Below the pieces are notes generated by a model. The model had not been told where the DNA came from and did no database searches. It worked only from the letters and a program-made list of their open reading frames with translations. A stretch of DNA of 64,000 bases from Chlorogloeopsis sp038404745 (lineage in GTDB: Bacteria; Cyanobacteriota; Cyanobacteriia; Cyanobacteriales; Nostocaceae): contig NZ_JAYKTT020000012.1 of NCBI RefSeq assembly GCF_038404745.2, forward strand, positions 124,001-188,000, in the 5' to 3' direction. Positions 17,264-26,503 of the stretch are shown piece by piece. Position 1 is the stretch's first letter, and every line of letters begins with the position of its first letter. The translations under genes were made by a program, and so were the position numbers.

Positions 17264-18916
17264 GTGTACCGCATCCTATTCACGTTGGTTCTAATTGTAA
17301 CGGTTGGAATATCAAGTCTGTTTCTACCGTTCAAATCTGGTGCTGCTACAGAGACTCATACTGCCCCTTTGTTTAACAATCTTGGCAACTATCATCATCC
17401 CATTTCTACAAAATCGCCACTTGCCCAGCGTTACTTTGACCAAGGGTTAATTTTAGCTTACGGTTTTAACCATGCCGAGGCCGAACGTTCCTTCCGAGCA
17501 GCAGCCAAGCTCGATCCAAATTGTGCGATCTGTAACTGGGGAACTGCCCTCGTGCTTGGCTCAAACATCAACGCTGCTATGGATGATGAAGCTGTGTCTG
17601 TAGCGTGGGAAGCACTGCACAAAGCAGTGAAACTGAGTAAAAAGGAGCAGGCTTACATCCAGGCTTTGACAAAGCGCTACTCGCAAAAACCGACGAAAGA
17701 CCGTAAATCTCTAGAGATTGCTTATGCAAAAGCAATGGGAGAGGTAGCGAAAAGTTATCCGGATGACTTAGATGCTGCGACTTTGTTTGCTGAAGCATTA
17801 ATGAACACTATGCCTTGGAATTACTGGCAAGAAAATGGTAAACCGAAGCCGGAAACTCAAGAAGTGCTTGCGAGTTTGGAGTCAGTTTTACAAAAAAATC
17901 CCAATCATCCTGGGGCAAATCACTTGTATATCCACGCAGTGGAAGCTGCAAAGCCTGAACTAGGTATAGCAGCAGCCGATCGCCTGGGCAATTTAGTACC
18001 GGGTGCTGGACACCTCGTGCATATGCCTTCCCACATCTACATTCGTGTCGGGCGCTATCACGATGCTGCCATTGCCAACCAAAAAGCCATTGCCGCAGAC
18101 AAAGCATATACTACCCAATGCCACAAACAAGGTATGTATCCTCTAGCGTATATGCCGCACAATCACCATTTTCTGTGGGCTGCTGCCACGATGGCAGGGA
18201 ACCAAAAATTGGCAATGCAAGCTGCCCGCGATACCGCAGCGATGGCGGATGAAAAGAAGATGCGGGAACCTGGATATGGAACACTACAGCATTACTATTC
18301 GATGCCGCTTTACACCCAGACTCGGTTTGGCAAGTGGGATGATATTCTTGCGCAGCCAGCCCCAGCCAAAGACTTGAAGTATCCTATGGGAGTTTGGCAT
18401 TATGCACGAGGAACTGCTTTTACAGCTAAAGCTCAATTCAAACAAGCAAAACAGGAACTAGAAAAATTAAAAGCGATCGCTGCCGATTCGACATTGAAAA
18501 CAGTAACAATTTGGGATATTAACATTACTAGCAGTTTGCTGAACATTGCATCTGAAGTTTTGGCAGGTAAACTAGCAGCTAAACAGGGTGATTACAAAAA
18601 TGCGATCGCTCATCTTGAAACGGCAATCACTTTGGAAGACAAACTCAACTACGACGAACCACCGCCTTGGCATTATCCAGTTCGTCAAACTTTGGGAGCA
18701 ATTTTACTTCAGGCTAATCGTCCTAAAGAAGCTGAGATTGCATATCGAGAAGACTTGCAAAGCTTTCCTGAAAATGGCTGGTCGTTATTTGGACTTGCAA
18801 AAAGTCTAGAGGCACAGGGAAAAACTAAAGAAGCTCAAGTAGTGCAAAAACGTTTTGTAACCGCTTGGAAATATGCTGATTTATCCCCTCTCACAACAAT
18901 CCGCGATAGCGAATAA
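17264..18916 (+). CDS. Exported tetratricopeptide-repeat protein
   Basis: The gene starts with GTG at 17264, supported by ggagg 10 bases upstream. The 550-residue product has a signal peptide (MYRILFTLVLIVTVGISSLFLPFKSGAATETH). TPR-like helix pairs follow: FDQGLILAYGFNHAEAERSFRAAAKLDPNCAICNWGTA, then a central region with His-rich segments (HPGANHLYIHAVEAA, HLVHMPSHIYIRVGRYHDA, AYMPHNHHFLWAA), and C-terminal TPRs (KQGDYKNAIAHLETAITLED, NRPKEAEIAYREDLQ, LAKSLEAQGKTKEAQ). The conserved His/Asp positions in the centre could bind metal, but no catalytic assignment is justified. The last 26 bp overlap the end of mrpB on the other strand. Confidence 0.85.
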   Translation: MYRILFTLVLIVTVGISSLFLPFKSGAATETHTAPLFNNLGNYHHPISTKSPLAQRYFDQGLILAYGFNHAEAERSFRAAAKLDPNCAICNWGTALVLGSNINAAMDDEAVSVAWEALHKAVKLSKKEQAYIQALTKRYSQKPTKDRKSLEIAYAKAMGEVAKSYPDDLDAATLFAEALMNTMPWNYWQENGKPKPETQEVLASLESVLQKNPNHPGANHLYIHAVEAAKPELGIAAADRLGNLVPGAGHLVHMPSHIYIRVGRYHDAAIANQKAIAADKAYTTQCHKQGMYPLAYMPHNHHFLWAAATMAGNQKLAMQAARDTAAMADEKKMREPGYGTLQHYYSMPLYTQTRFGKWDDILAQPAPAKDLKYPMGVWHYARGTAFTAKAQFKQAKQELEKLKAIAADSTLKTVTIWDINITSSLLNIASEVLAGKLAAKQGDYKNAIAHLETAITLEDKLNYDEPPPWHYPVRQTLGAILLQANRPKEAEIAYREDLQSFPENGWSLFGLAKSLEAQGKTKEAQVVQKRFVTAWKYADLSPLTTIRDSE

Positions 18917-19550
18917 AAACCAAAATCACCGCCCACGAACCCAATGCGACTTTGATTGCAACCAGAATATTGAGCAGTGGAACAACTCCACCACTGACAA
19001 GTGCGCCCAACTCTCCGTGTGGTAATTCTACTCCTGCCAAAGTTATCACCGCCAGCACAATGAAAATCAGAACCGAAATCTTTTCCCATGTGGCAGCATG
19101 CCAGCGCTTGTAGAGTGCCTGCATCCACTCCGATGAAGAGGTAATTGCCACAAGCCCGATCGCCGTTCCGCCCGCTACTCCAGCCGCAAAACCACCACCC
19201 GGACTCAAATGCCCCCGAATCGCCAGCTCGATACCCACCAAAGCAGCTATTGTCGCTCCCAGACGTGCCAGAACAATTGACGGTTGATCTGTAAACTGAT
19301 AGATCGTGCAGGATGGCCTTTCATTTGCCAGCAAAAAATTGGCACCTAAGATCGCAATCGTAAATACTACTACCTCATAGATAGTGTCATACAGACGGTT
19401 CCTAAAAATGATACCCGAAACCGCATTAGGCACCCCACTATCTCTTACAACCGACTCAACGATAGAGATTGACAAGTCCGGCGCTGGATTGGGAATGACG
19501 AGCATTTTGATAAACAGCGCTATCCCTGCTAAGATATACAGCCATTTCAT
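18891..19550 (-). CDS. mrpB: Mrp/Mnh cation-proton antiporter subunit B
   Basis: The 219-residue membrane protein has the MnhB signature ELAIRGHLSPGGGFAAGVAGGTAIGLVAITSS, with about six hydrophobic helices. MrpB is an integral subunit of the multi-subunit Na+/H+ (or Ca2+/H+) antiporter. It is the last gene of the seven-gene operon; its ATG overlaps the mrpA stop (ATGA). An N-terminal extra part with two helices precedes the MnhB core, as in cyanobacterial versions. Its 3' end overlaps the convergent TPR gene by 26 bp. Confidence 0.9.
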   Translation of the reverse strand: MKWLYILAGIALFIKMLVIPNPAPDLSISIVESVVRDSGVPNAVSGIIFRNRLYDTIYEVVVFTIAILGANFLLANERPSCTIYQFTDQPSIVLARLGATIAALVGIELAIRGHLSPGGGFAAGVAGGTAIGLVAITSSSEWMQALYKRWHAATWEKISVLIFIVLAVITLAGVELPHGELGALVSGGVVPLLNILVAIKVALGSWAVILVFIRYRGLL

Positions 19551-20134
19551 GGATGCTTCTCCCTTGAGTCTGGTGTACTTACATAAGTTAGGGTTGTCCC
19601 TGGTGATGAAAGTTCATTTTGGATGATGTCATAGACGCGTTGAACCCTAGTCACGGTGTGATAGGGTTGCTTTTCGTTCCCATAAACTGTACCGTCTTGC
19701 TGGCTGTGTTCCGATGGGGTACAGATCGCATGGACTTCCTTGTCCATCAGCGCCCGGTGCAAAGCTTGTGTATTTGTATACGGCACCAATTCAAGACGCA
19801 TATGGCGTTTACTAAAAATAGTTCTGAAGTTATCCATCAGTTGCCCACAATAGCGATTGTTATCAGCCTCGCTAGACTCGTCTTGAAGCACGCCAAGACG
19901 CATAACCAGCGATGAACGCACCGCAACAGCATAGAGAGTAATTGCGAGCATGGTACCTACCAATGCTTCAGTTAAAGCAACATCTGCCGCCCCTAAAACA
20001 ACATATACTAACGCTGCCACTGCTCCGAGGATGCCGCGGATTACCAAAGCGTGATATGGATTAACTTGAAGTACTACCATAGACGCAGCCAAGGGCAGCA
20101 GAGCAACTATGATATAGACATAGCTGTCATTCAT
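19547..20134 (-). CDS. mrpA: Mrp antiporter short subunit A (DUF4040/MbhD domain) with a soluble C-terminal part
   Basis: The ATG at 20134 is preceded by GGAGGCGACA, so it is preferred over the upstream start at 20170 (12 more residues). The 195-residue protein has three hydrophobic helices matching the MbhD/DUF4040 domain (LGAVAALVYVVLGAADVALTEALVGTMLAITLYAVAVRSS). That domain corresponds to the C-terminal end of long MrpA. A soluble tail of about 110 residues follows (LELVPYTNTQALHRALMDKEVHAICTP...). Cyanobacterial mrp operons typically encode this short form instead of the large NuoL-like MrpA; I infer MrpD supplies the single antiporter-type channel. The gene overlaps mrpG by 8 bp and mrpB by 4 bp. 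Confidence 0.85.
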   Translation of the reverse strand: MNDSYVYIIVALLPLAASMVVLQVNPYHALVIRGILGAVAALVYVVLGAADVALTEALVGTMLAITLYAVAVRSSLVMRLGVLQDESSEADNNRYCGQLMDNFRTIFSKRHMRLELVPYTNTQALHRALMDKEVHAICTPSEHSQQDGTVYGNEKQPYHTVTRVQRVYDIIQNELSSPGTTLTYVSTPDSREKHP

Positions 20135-20405
20135 TGTCGCCTCCGCCACTAGAACAATATGCCAACACATACCCTAGCATCGTATTCCAAATTGCTAAGG
20201 AGATAATGGCAAGGATAAGTAATGGCCATTCACTGGGTATCTTCAGAAGCAACCCGACGATCACACTCATAGATCCGAGGGTATCTGCAACCGAAAGACT
20301 ATGCAGTTTGAATAATACCGATCGCTTGCCGAGCAGGTGAGAAGTTCCCCAAAACCAAAAGACGATGCCTACGCCGATACAGGTATAGCTAAACAGGTTG
20401 ATCAT
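20127..20405 (-). CDS. mrpG: Mrp/Mnh antiporter subunit G
   Basis: The 92-residue protein with three hydrophobic helices carries the MnhG/PhaG pattern GTSHLLGKRSVLFKLHSLSVADTLGSMSVIVGLLL (a variant of the LGPTLPDRLHAxxxADTLG family motif). It lies between mrpF and mrpA with overlapping or near-overlapping ends. Confidence 0.88.
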   Translation of the reverse strand: MINLFSYTCIGVGIVFWFWGTSHLLGKRSVLFKLHSLSVADTLGSMSVIVGLLLKIPSEWPLLILAIISLAIWNTMLGYVLAYCSSGGGDNE

Positions 20406-20408
20406 ATC

Positions 20409-20675
20409 TCACCAATTTGATACATCACTCATTCGTTTTAGTACATGTGCCAACAGCATTAATGCGGCATTTCCCACGCTCAGAATAATTACCCCGACAA
20501 CACCGAGCATCCAATCATCGCGCAGGACGGATACAACCAGGATCATGACTGACGTTTTAGTGGCGATACTTGAAAATGCCAACATCTTCTGCCAGATACT
20601 GTTATCCTTACATGCCTCATAAATAGGGATGAGTAAAGCCACAATCATTGCAATCAGCACTAAATTCAGGTTCAT
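20409..20675 (-). CDS. mrpF: Mrp/Mnh antiporter subunit F
   Basis: The 88-residue protein with three hydrophobic helices (MNLNLVLIAMIVALLIPIYEACKDNSIWQKMLAFSSIATKTSVMILVV...) is at the MnhF position and matches its size and topology. Its ATG overlaps the mrpE stop and only 3 bp separate it from mrpG. The family has few invariant residues, so the call leans partly on operon context. Confidence 0.82.
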   Translation of the reverse strand: MNLNLVLIAMIVALLIPIYEACKDNSIWQKMLAFSSIATKTSVMILVVSVLRDDWMLGVVGVIILSVGNAALMLLAHVLKRMSDVSNW

Positions 20676-21061
20676 GCCTTTTTCCTCCGTCGAACCCGGT
20701 GTACTTCGTACCAGCCATCTTCGTGGTACTTCAAGACAATCGTCTTTGGCGTAAAGGTAATTAGGAATATATCTAGAAATATGAGTCCGGGTGTCCGTCG
20801 TGGTTTAACTCGTTCCAGGGTGACATCTTCTTCGTTATGCGGACGGAGGATAATTTCAAATGCCTCAATATATGCCTGGGGAATTGCCACAAGCACCTCA
20901 CCTAGTGCGCGCAGCCAATCTTTCAATGCTCCTGCGGCTTTGTGTCTGTGCGGTAATAGGAGTGCGACACTAATACCAATGATGATATTTGCCACACTCC
21001 AATTGGCGGTGAGCAAAAACCAGATGACTAGCCGCAATATCAGATTCAAATACCCAATCAT
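20672..21061 (-). CDS. mrpE: Mrp/Mnh antiporter subunit E
   Basis: The 129-residue protein has two N-terminal hydrophobic helices and the MnhE signature region (LTANWSVANIIIGISVALLLP and ITFTPKTIVLKYHEDGWYEVHRV, the latter equivalent to the TPGTLVxD...HxL segment). Start and stop overlap the neighbouring mrpD and mrpF genes by ATGA-type junctions, indicating translational coupling. Confidence 0.88.
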   Translation of the reverse strand: MIGYLNLILRLVIWFLLTANWSVANIIIGISVALLLPHRHKAAGALKDWLRALGEVLVAIPQAYIEAFEIILRPHNEEDVTLERVKPRRTPGLIFLDIFLITFTPKTIVLKYHEDGWYEVHRVRRRKKA

Positions 21062-22491
21062 GCAAATACCATCCAGAACAGCAGGATCAACATCAAACTC
21101 ATCACACCAATGAGATGCTCAAATTGCTCAAGTAGGCGCGGTAGCTTGAGGACTGAGCGTCGAAAAATCAAAAAATACGCCAACCAGCCAACGGCGATGA
21201 TTGCAAGTGGTTTGATGATATTTGCAACAGTATATGCCTCAAAATACACAACATTTGCCAAAATGAGTCCACCGATCAACAAGATTGTCGCTGCCCAGAA
21301 ACCGGGTTGTACGTCCCCTTTTCTATTTAGTCTCTCATGGGGCAGAAATATGAATTTGGCAAAGGATATGGCAGTTCCCAGGGCTGCAATGTTCATGGCG
21401 ATCGCTTGCCAAGGTAGTAGATTTTTCGTCGTCAACACCTTCGCCCCAAAGCCCGACAATAAGGGAAAGCCTGATATTGAAAAGCTAGCCATCACTAAGG
21501 CAATCCAGACTGAGGTATCAATAGGCTTCTGTTGCAACTCCTTTAGATTTCGGCTCGGCAAAACTCCCACAATTAGAAACAGCGCCGATTTGACCAAACC
21601 GTGCGTCAGTGCATAAAAGCCACCTACCCCAGGTGCCGCAAGTATAAAGCCTAACTGCGAAACTGTGTGAAATGCCAGCATCCGCTTGGTATCCTTTTCA
21701 AAGACTGCATAGAACACTCCCAAAAGCGCCGTCCCCACTCCAAACATCCTGACAATTGGATCAATCTCATCCAAAAACAGAGCACAACGTACCAGTGGGT
21801 AGACACCAGCCTTTACCACAATTCCTGACAGCATTGCTGACACTGGCGTTTCCGATTCGGAGTGAGTCAAGGGTAACCATAATCCCGATACAAAAATACC
21901 CCCCTTGACCAAAAGTCCCAGAAAGATGAGGGCAAGTGCCTCCGGAGGCGCTCCACGCAAACCTGCAAAACCAAATGAATGATGCGTCTGATAAACCAGC
22001 ACCGCGCCCACCAGATAAAACAGCATTGCCACGTTGCTGACAAACAGATAGCGCAAGCCCACCCAAATCGAGCGATCGCTCCGGGGATAGGCAATCAACA
22101 GAAACGCGGCAATACTTATTACCTCTAGGGCTACGTATAAACTAATAAAATCTGAACAGACGAATGCGGCATTAACACTGCCATGCAGAATGATAGTCTG
22201 TGCATAAAAAAAAGCTGTCTTCGCACTGTACCAACAGTAGAGAATCACTGCTGCTGTTACCAGCGCATTGGTCAATATAAAATAGCCGCTCAACTGGTCG
22301 ATCGTCAATGTGACGCCGAAGTTATCTAATAATTGCAGTGTGAGTGGTCGTTCGGCAAACAGTTGCAACGCATATCCGCCCGAAACAACAGCCATGCTCA
22401 GTGCAAGATATCGGTCAAATTTGGGGAGCAGATAAATGACAAACCCCACAAAAAACGGGAGTGCGATCCATGCAATTGTAAGGGTACTCAT
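21058..22491 (-). CDS. mrpD: Mrp/Mnh antiporter subunit D (proton-translocating NuoM/N-like)
   Basis: The 477-residue protein has about 13-14 hydrophobic helices of the Proton_antipo_M family. Recognisable parts are SLYVALEVISIAAFLLIAY (with the conserved Glu), GGIFVSGLWLPLTHSESETPVSAMLSGIVVKAGVYPLVR (with the channel Lys) and FHTVSQLGFILAAPG. It is the channel-forming antiporter subunit and the only large one in this operon. It overlaps mrpC and mrpE by 4 bp each. Confidence 0.93.
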   Translation of the reverse strand: MSTLTIAWIALPFFVGFVIYLLPKFDRYLALSMAVVSGGYALQLFAERPLTLQLLDNFGVTLTIDQLSGYFILTNALVTAAVILYCWYSAKTAFFYAQTIILHGSVNAAFVCSDFISLYVALEVISIAAFLLIAYPRSDRSIWVGLRYLFVSNVAMLFYLVGAVLVYQTHHSFGFAGLRGAPPEALALIFLGLLVKGGIFVSGLWLPLTHSESETPVSAMLSGIVVKAGVYPLVRCALFLDEIDPIVRMFGVGTALLGVFYAVFEKDTKRMLAFHTVSQLGFILAAPGVGGFYALTHGLVKSALFLIVGVLPSRNLKELQQKPIDTSVWIALVMASFSISGFPLLSGFGAKVLTTKNLLPWQAIAMNIAALGTAISFAKFIFLPHERLNRKGDVQPGFWAATILLIGGLILANVVYFEAYTVANIIKPLAIIAVGWLAYFLIFRRSVLKLPRLLEQFEHLIGVMSLMLILLFWMVFA

Positions 22492-22823
22492 GGGGTGTTG
22501 CTCTTCTCGATTTCGTTGCTTTCCAATGTTGGATTATCCCGTGCCAACTTCATGACACCAACCAGCATCAAGGCTTGAATCGAAAAGCCGATCACAATCG
22601 CTGTCAAAATCACCGCCTGAGGAACTGGATCGGAGTAGGTGCCATTTTTTATATCTGACGCAATCGGTGTGAACAAGCCATTTCGCGATGCAATCAACAC
22701 GTAATAGGCGATAACCCCCGTGCTCATCACATCCATCGAGATGATCTTCATAACAAGATTCTTTTTAAAAATGATGCCAAAAAATCCGCACAATATAGTT
22801 GCGAATACGCATGCTTCTAACAC
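22488..22823 (-). CDS. mrpC: Mrp/Mnh antiporter subunit C (NuoK-like), first gene of the operon
   Basis: The 111-residue protein has three hydrophobic helices and the NuoK/MnhC pattern GIIFKKNLVMKIISMDVMSTGVIAYYV and DPVPQAVILTAIVIGFSIQALMLVG (with the family-typical DPxPQALVLTAIVI). It heads the transcription unit C-D-E-F-G-A-B, whose members all overlap or nearly touch. The operon probably exports Na+ at alkaline pH and supports salt and carbon-concentrating functions, as known for cyanobacterial Mrp. Confidence 0.93.
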   Translation of the reverse strand: MLEACVFATILCGFFGIIFKKNLVMKIISMDVMSTGVIAYYVLIASRNGLFTPIASDIKNGTYSDPVPQAVILTAIVIGFSIQALMLVGVMKLARDNPTLESNEIEKSNTP

Positions 22824-23980
22824 GAGAATTACCTATTGGGTAAGGGTCGGTTGTAATTAGTTTGAAAAAATCTTTAAAGAAAATACACTAATTGCGTGAG
22901 AGTTTAAAAAATTCTACGCCTAAATCTAGCTATAATTCAAGCGGTGAAGACAAATAGGTTAATGTGAGCATTGAGGCAATTTCAGGATAAGATTAAGCAG
23001 CTGTACGCAAAGCTTCCAACGTTTCGCCTAAGGTTGTAAAAAGTTTAGTCACCCACTGTCGTTAAAAATCTTTAATTAACTGATACTAAGTAATAATACT
23101 GTAATCACAAGAAACAAATAGACAATGGCATTTAGGACTAGTTTGAGCGCACACTTTCTTTTCACTCTAACTTAACCAGCCCTTGGCTTTACAGTCAAAT
23201 ATTTCAACTCAATTCGGTTGCGAATAAGTTTTGCCAACCCACTCGGCACCAACTTGCTCATATTTTGCATTTGTGAGGAAATATTCAATTTTTGTAGCTT
23301 GCTATGCTGTATAGCACCCCATGACTCAAAGCATTTTGGCATTGCTGGTACAGATGCATATTTCACTTGACGCTGCTTTTATTGAGTTTGACGTAAAAGT
23401 CACTCTCAATAAGTATTTTCGCTTATTTTTGCGCCTGTTTTTGACAAAGTTCCATCTTATTTTTAATGGAGAAGCATTGATGTAACTCTATATATAAAGT
23501 CCTATCAATTCAGTTTTTCCAAGGAAAAAGTTTGTTGACGAACAACAGAATTTACTTAGCTGAACAACTAACTATCCGGCTGTAGATGATCGAGGATTGA
23601 GTGGAGTCACACTTAATTGGTAAACCCGAACAGCCTACCTTCACAGTCTGTTAATTACTTGAAGACACTCATATTCAACAACAATATCGATGCAATCAAT
23701 TAATTAATTCACCACTTTTGCCCCGTCTTCAGCTTCGCCTAGATGATATTCTGCCTCGTTGAGATGCGATCGCATACATCAAACCCATCACCAGAAGTGC
23801 GATCGCTAGTTTACATCACTGACACCCATTCATGGGAAATGCCAATGCGATCGCATAGACACCCCAGTCATTCTTTCTGGAGTTAGTGTTACTGGTAGCC
23901 AAAAATCCTAGTGACCTTTGCATTCTCTTGGAACGATAATGAAAAATATGTTTTCAATTTGACAGCAAGAGGATGTTAAG
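22824..23980. other. 1.16-kb intergenic region between mrpC and the first kinase gene
   Basis: The region contains several HIP1 sites in a cluster at 23760-23860. It also has a minus-strand stretch near 22990-23060 that reads WVTKLFTTLGETLEALRTAA before a stop, with an in-frame stop just upstream, perhaps a gene remnant. A 64-codon minus-strand frame at 23172-23366 has no recognisable relatives to me. The mrp promoter should lie within the first 200 bases. I see no RNA gene. Confidence 0.4.
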
Positions 23981-25453
23981 ATGCTGCTCAATGAGCGCTA
24001 TCAAATAATTCGCACTCTGGGAAGCGGTGGATTTGGTGAGACTTTCTTAGCAGAAGATACCCAAATGCCTTCTCACCGTCGCTGTGTGATTAAACAACTC
24101 AAACCAATTCAAAATAATCCCCAGATTTACCAACTAGTACAAGAGCGGTTTGGGCGAGAAGCAGCAATTTTAGAAGACTTAGGCGGCTCTACTGACCAGA
24201 TTCCTTGCTTGTATGCTTATTTTAAATTAAATAGTCAATTCTACTTAGTTCAAGAGTGGATTGAAGGTGACACACTTACGGAAAAAATTAGACAACAGGG
24301 TTTATTTAGCGAAAGTGCGGTTCGGGAATTATTAGCAAATTTATTACCAGTTTTAGAATACGTACACTCGAAGCGGATTATTCACCGTGACATCAAACCG
24401 GATAATATCATTTTGCGTCATCGCGACGGCAAACCCGTACTCATTGATTTTGGTGCGGTACGAGAATCAATGGGAACAGTGCTAAATTCTCAAGGAAATC
24501 CTACCAGTTCGATTGTAATTGGTACGCCTGGATATATGCCTAGCGAACAAGCAGCAGGTAGACCAGTGTATTCTAGCGATTTATATAGTTTAGGAATGAC
24601 AGCAATTTATTTGCTGACAGGGCAACCACCACAAGCACTAGAGACAGACTCACGAACAGGAGATCTTCTTTGGCATCGCCATGCTATGAATGTTAGTCCT
24701 GCATTGATAGAAATAATTGATAAAACCATACAGTATCATCCACGGGATCGCTTTAGCAGTACCAGAGAAATGTTAGAAGCTCTGCAAGGCGCAGTAGTAA
24801 GTCCAATTCCACCTACACCACCTGCCCATTCTCCCGCAACAGTGAGTTTAAATACACCATCTACAACTCAAGATAAAGGTAGAAATAATATTTTGATCGC
24901 AAGTGCGATCGCAGGTGGGTTAATTGGTGGATCTGTGATTATCGGTTTTGCTTTGACAAAGTCTTTTCAACCAGTAGCACAGCAAACAATTTCACCTTCA
25001 GTAAATTTACCAACCGCTAAACCTCAAGTTATAGAAACTCCCAACTTGCAATCAACACCTCGAATTATAGAAACTCCTAACATAAAACCTATACAAATTA
25101 GCCAACCTATATTGACTCCATCTCCATCTGTTGTAACTATATCCAAACCACCAGAAATTCCTACAACAATCAACAATTATTTCTGGCTTTCTCAAAGACT
25201 GGTAACAGATGCAGACTTAAATAATAAAGATGGATTTGAGCTAGATATTATGCGAAATTCTATTTTTGCACGTCACGGTCGGCGTTTTGATACTCCAGGC
25301 TTACAAGAGTATTTTGATAGCCAGCCGTGGTATAGTCCAAGGTATTCACCAAAGAACTTTCCGACAAATTTATTATCAAAAATAGAACGGCAAAATGTTG
25401 AATATATTGCTAAATATCAAGACCGTCACAATCTCAGGCATTTTAAGAAATAA
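23981..25453 (+). CDS. PknB-like serine/threonine kinase with C-terminal YARHG domain
   Basis: The 490-residue protein has an N-terminal kinase domain (1-265): glycine loop GSGGFGET, ATP-binding Lys38, helix-C Glu60, catalytic HRDIKPDN (Asp137) and DFGAV (Asp156), then GTPGYMPSEQ. A Pro-rich linker and one membrane helix (about 305-328) follow. The extracytoplasmic tail ends in a YARHG domain (residues about 395-480, with SIFARHGRRFDTPGLQEYFDSQPWY). The architecture suggests an envelope-sensing kinase of the cyanobacterial Spk type. It is the first of a kinase array; the YARHG tail is not shared with the other members. Confidence 0.93.
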   Translation: MLLNERYQIIRTLGSGGFGETFLAEDTQMPSHRRCVIKQLKPIQNNPQIYQLVQERFGREAAILEDLGGSTDQIPCLYAYFKLNSQFYLVQEWIEGDTLTEKIRQQGLFSESAVRELLANLLPVLEYVHSKRIIHRDIKPDNIILRHRDGKPVLIDFGAVRESMGTVLNSQGNPTSSIVIGTPGYMPSEQAAGRPVYSSDLYSLGMTAIYLLTGQPPQALETDSRTGDLLWHRHAMNVSPALIEIIDKTIQYHPRDRFSSTREMLEALQGAVVSPIPPTPPAHSPATVSLNTPSTTQDKGRNNILIASAIAGGLIGGSVIIGFALTKSFQPVAQQTISPSVNLPTAKPQVIETPNLQSTPRIIETPNIKPIQISQPILTPSPSVVTISKPPEIPTTINNYFWLSQRLVTDADLNNKDGFELDIMRNSIFARHGRRFDTPGLQEYFDSQPWYSPRYSPKNFPTNLLSKIERQNVEYIAKYQDRHNLRHFKK

Positions 25454-25511
25454 ATAGAAGAAAGCAAAAGGTAGAGGGCAGACGGTAGAAGGAATACTAG
25501 CGAATCAATTA

Positions 25512-25817
25512 CTATTTATCGAGTAGATTACAGATAAATTCTCCAGCTCCATTTGATTCAAAAAATACAATAGTTCCATCTTTACGAACTCTCAGGCGAT
25601 CGCGACAGTTATATACTTCTGTTGGTGTTTTTACACCATCAACACTAATATCTGCTCTGTACTCCCAATGGTATTTAGCACTTCGTTTGATATTAATAAT
25701 GCAAATTGAGTGATTATTAAGTTTACGACAGGTAAATGCTTGTGCAGGGAGTGCGATTGCAAAAGATAATGTCAATACTAGTATTAAATAAATGTACTTT
25801 AACCTAGTTAGAAACAT
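25512..25817 (-). CDS. Small secreted protein of unknown function
   Basis: The 101-residue protein has a signal peptide (MFLTRLKYIYLILVLTLSFAIALPAQA) and a mature part with four cysteines (FTCRKLNNHSICIINIKRSAKYHWEYRADISVDG...YNCRDRL...GEFICNLLDK), suggesting disulfides. The pattern CRxxxxxxxCIxxIxRSAKxxWEYRxxxxxDG looks like a conserved cyanobacterial family of unknown role. It overlaps the upstream membrane-protein gene by 14 bp, so the two probably form one transcript. Confidence 0.7.
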   Translation of the reverse strand: MFLTRLKYIYLILVLTLSFAIALPAQAFTCRKLNNHSICIINIKRSAKYHWEYRADISVDGVKTPTEVYNCRDRLRVRKDGTIVFFESNGAGEFICNLLDK

Positions 25818-26217
25818 AACCTTTTTGCCATTCTTTAAGAATTAATCCTGACCAGACAATAAAACCAATTATCGATAAACCTGCAATAAAATCAAACAAA
25901 ATCAAAGTATGCATTTTTAAAGAAAATTTTGACAGTTCTCCATAAAAATAATGTCCTGGGCTGAATAAGCCTGTGATTGAATATATGGCCAGAAACAAAT
26001 AAGCTATTCTCAGCATTCCTCTTCTATACAGAAAATAGCCAACTACCCCAATTAGCGTCAAAACAAACCAAGCCATATAAACTGTATATGAATTAGATAG
26101 CCATTCAGGGGCTGGGTATCTATCAATGAAAATGGCATTATCTGTGTAGTGAAAAATTGTAATAATAACGTTGGTAATTAGTAGGGAAAGTAAGAAAAAT
26201 TGACTTTTTTTATTCAT
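25804..26217 (-). CDS. Four-helix membrane protein of unknown function
   Basis: The 137-residue protein has four hydrophobic helices (about 7-25, 45-63, 69-88 and 108-128) with short loops. I do not recognise the family. It overlaps the small secreted-protein gene downstream and is convergent with the first kinase gene. Confidence 0.6.
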   Translation of the reverse strand: MNKKSQFFLLSLLITNVIITIFHYTDNAIFIDRYPAPEWLSNSYTVYMAWFVLTLIGVVGYFLYRRGMLRIAYLFLAIYSITGLFSPGHYFYGELSKFSLKMHTLILFDFIAGLSIIGFIVWSGLILKEWQKGYVSN

Positions 26218-26503
26218 ATAAATATCCTTTGGTATACGCTACAAAAAATCAAAGCTTACGCAGGAAATAAGGTTCCTATTTTGAACAAATATTTTCGTCG
26301 CATATAAAATGTAAACTAGTGCATTCCAAACTAGATCTATCGCTTGACCAAAAATAAGGAATTACGGCGACATTATGGCACTATTTGTAGATTTTGTAAG
26401 ATTTTCTCACTAATCGCTATCAGTGTCAAAAGACGAAGTGTCAAACTTGAGAAAATTTGTAAAATATATAACTGCCTTTCTTTTCTTACCCTGAAGGATT
26501 TTT

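Noticed and set aside
19547..20134. Truncated mrpA pseudogene
   Set aside because: The short MbhD-type MrpA is the usual form in cyanobacterial mrp operons, and the gene has a good ribosome-binding site and overlaps.
23172..23366. 64-codon minus frame in the mrp upstream region
   Set aside because: It could be a gene remnant, but there is no motif or family to support coding.
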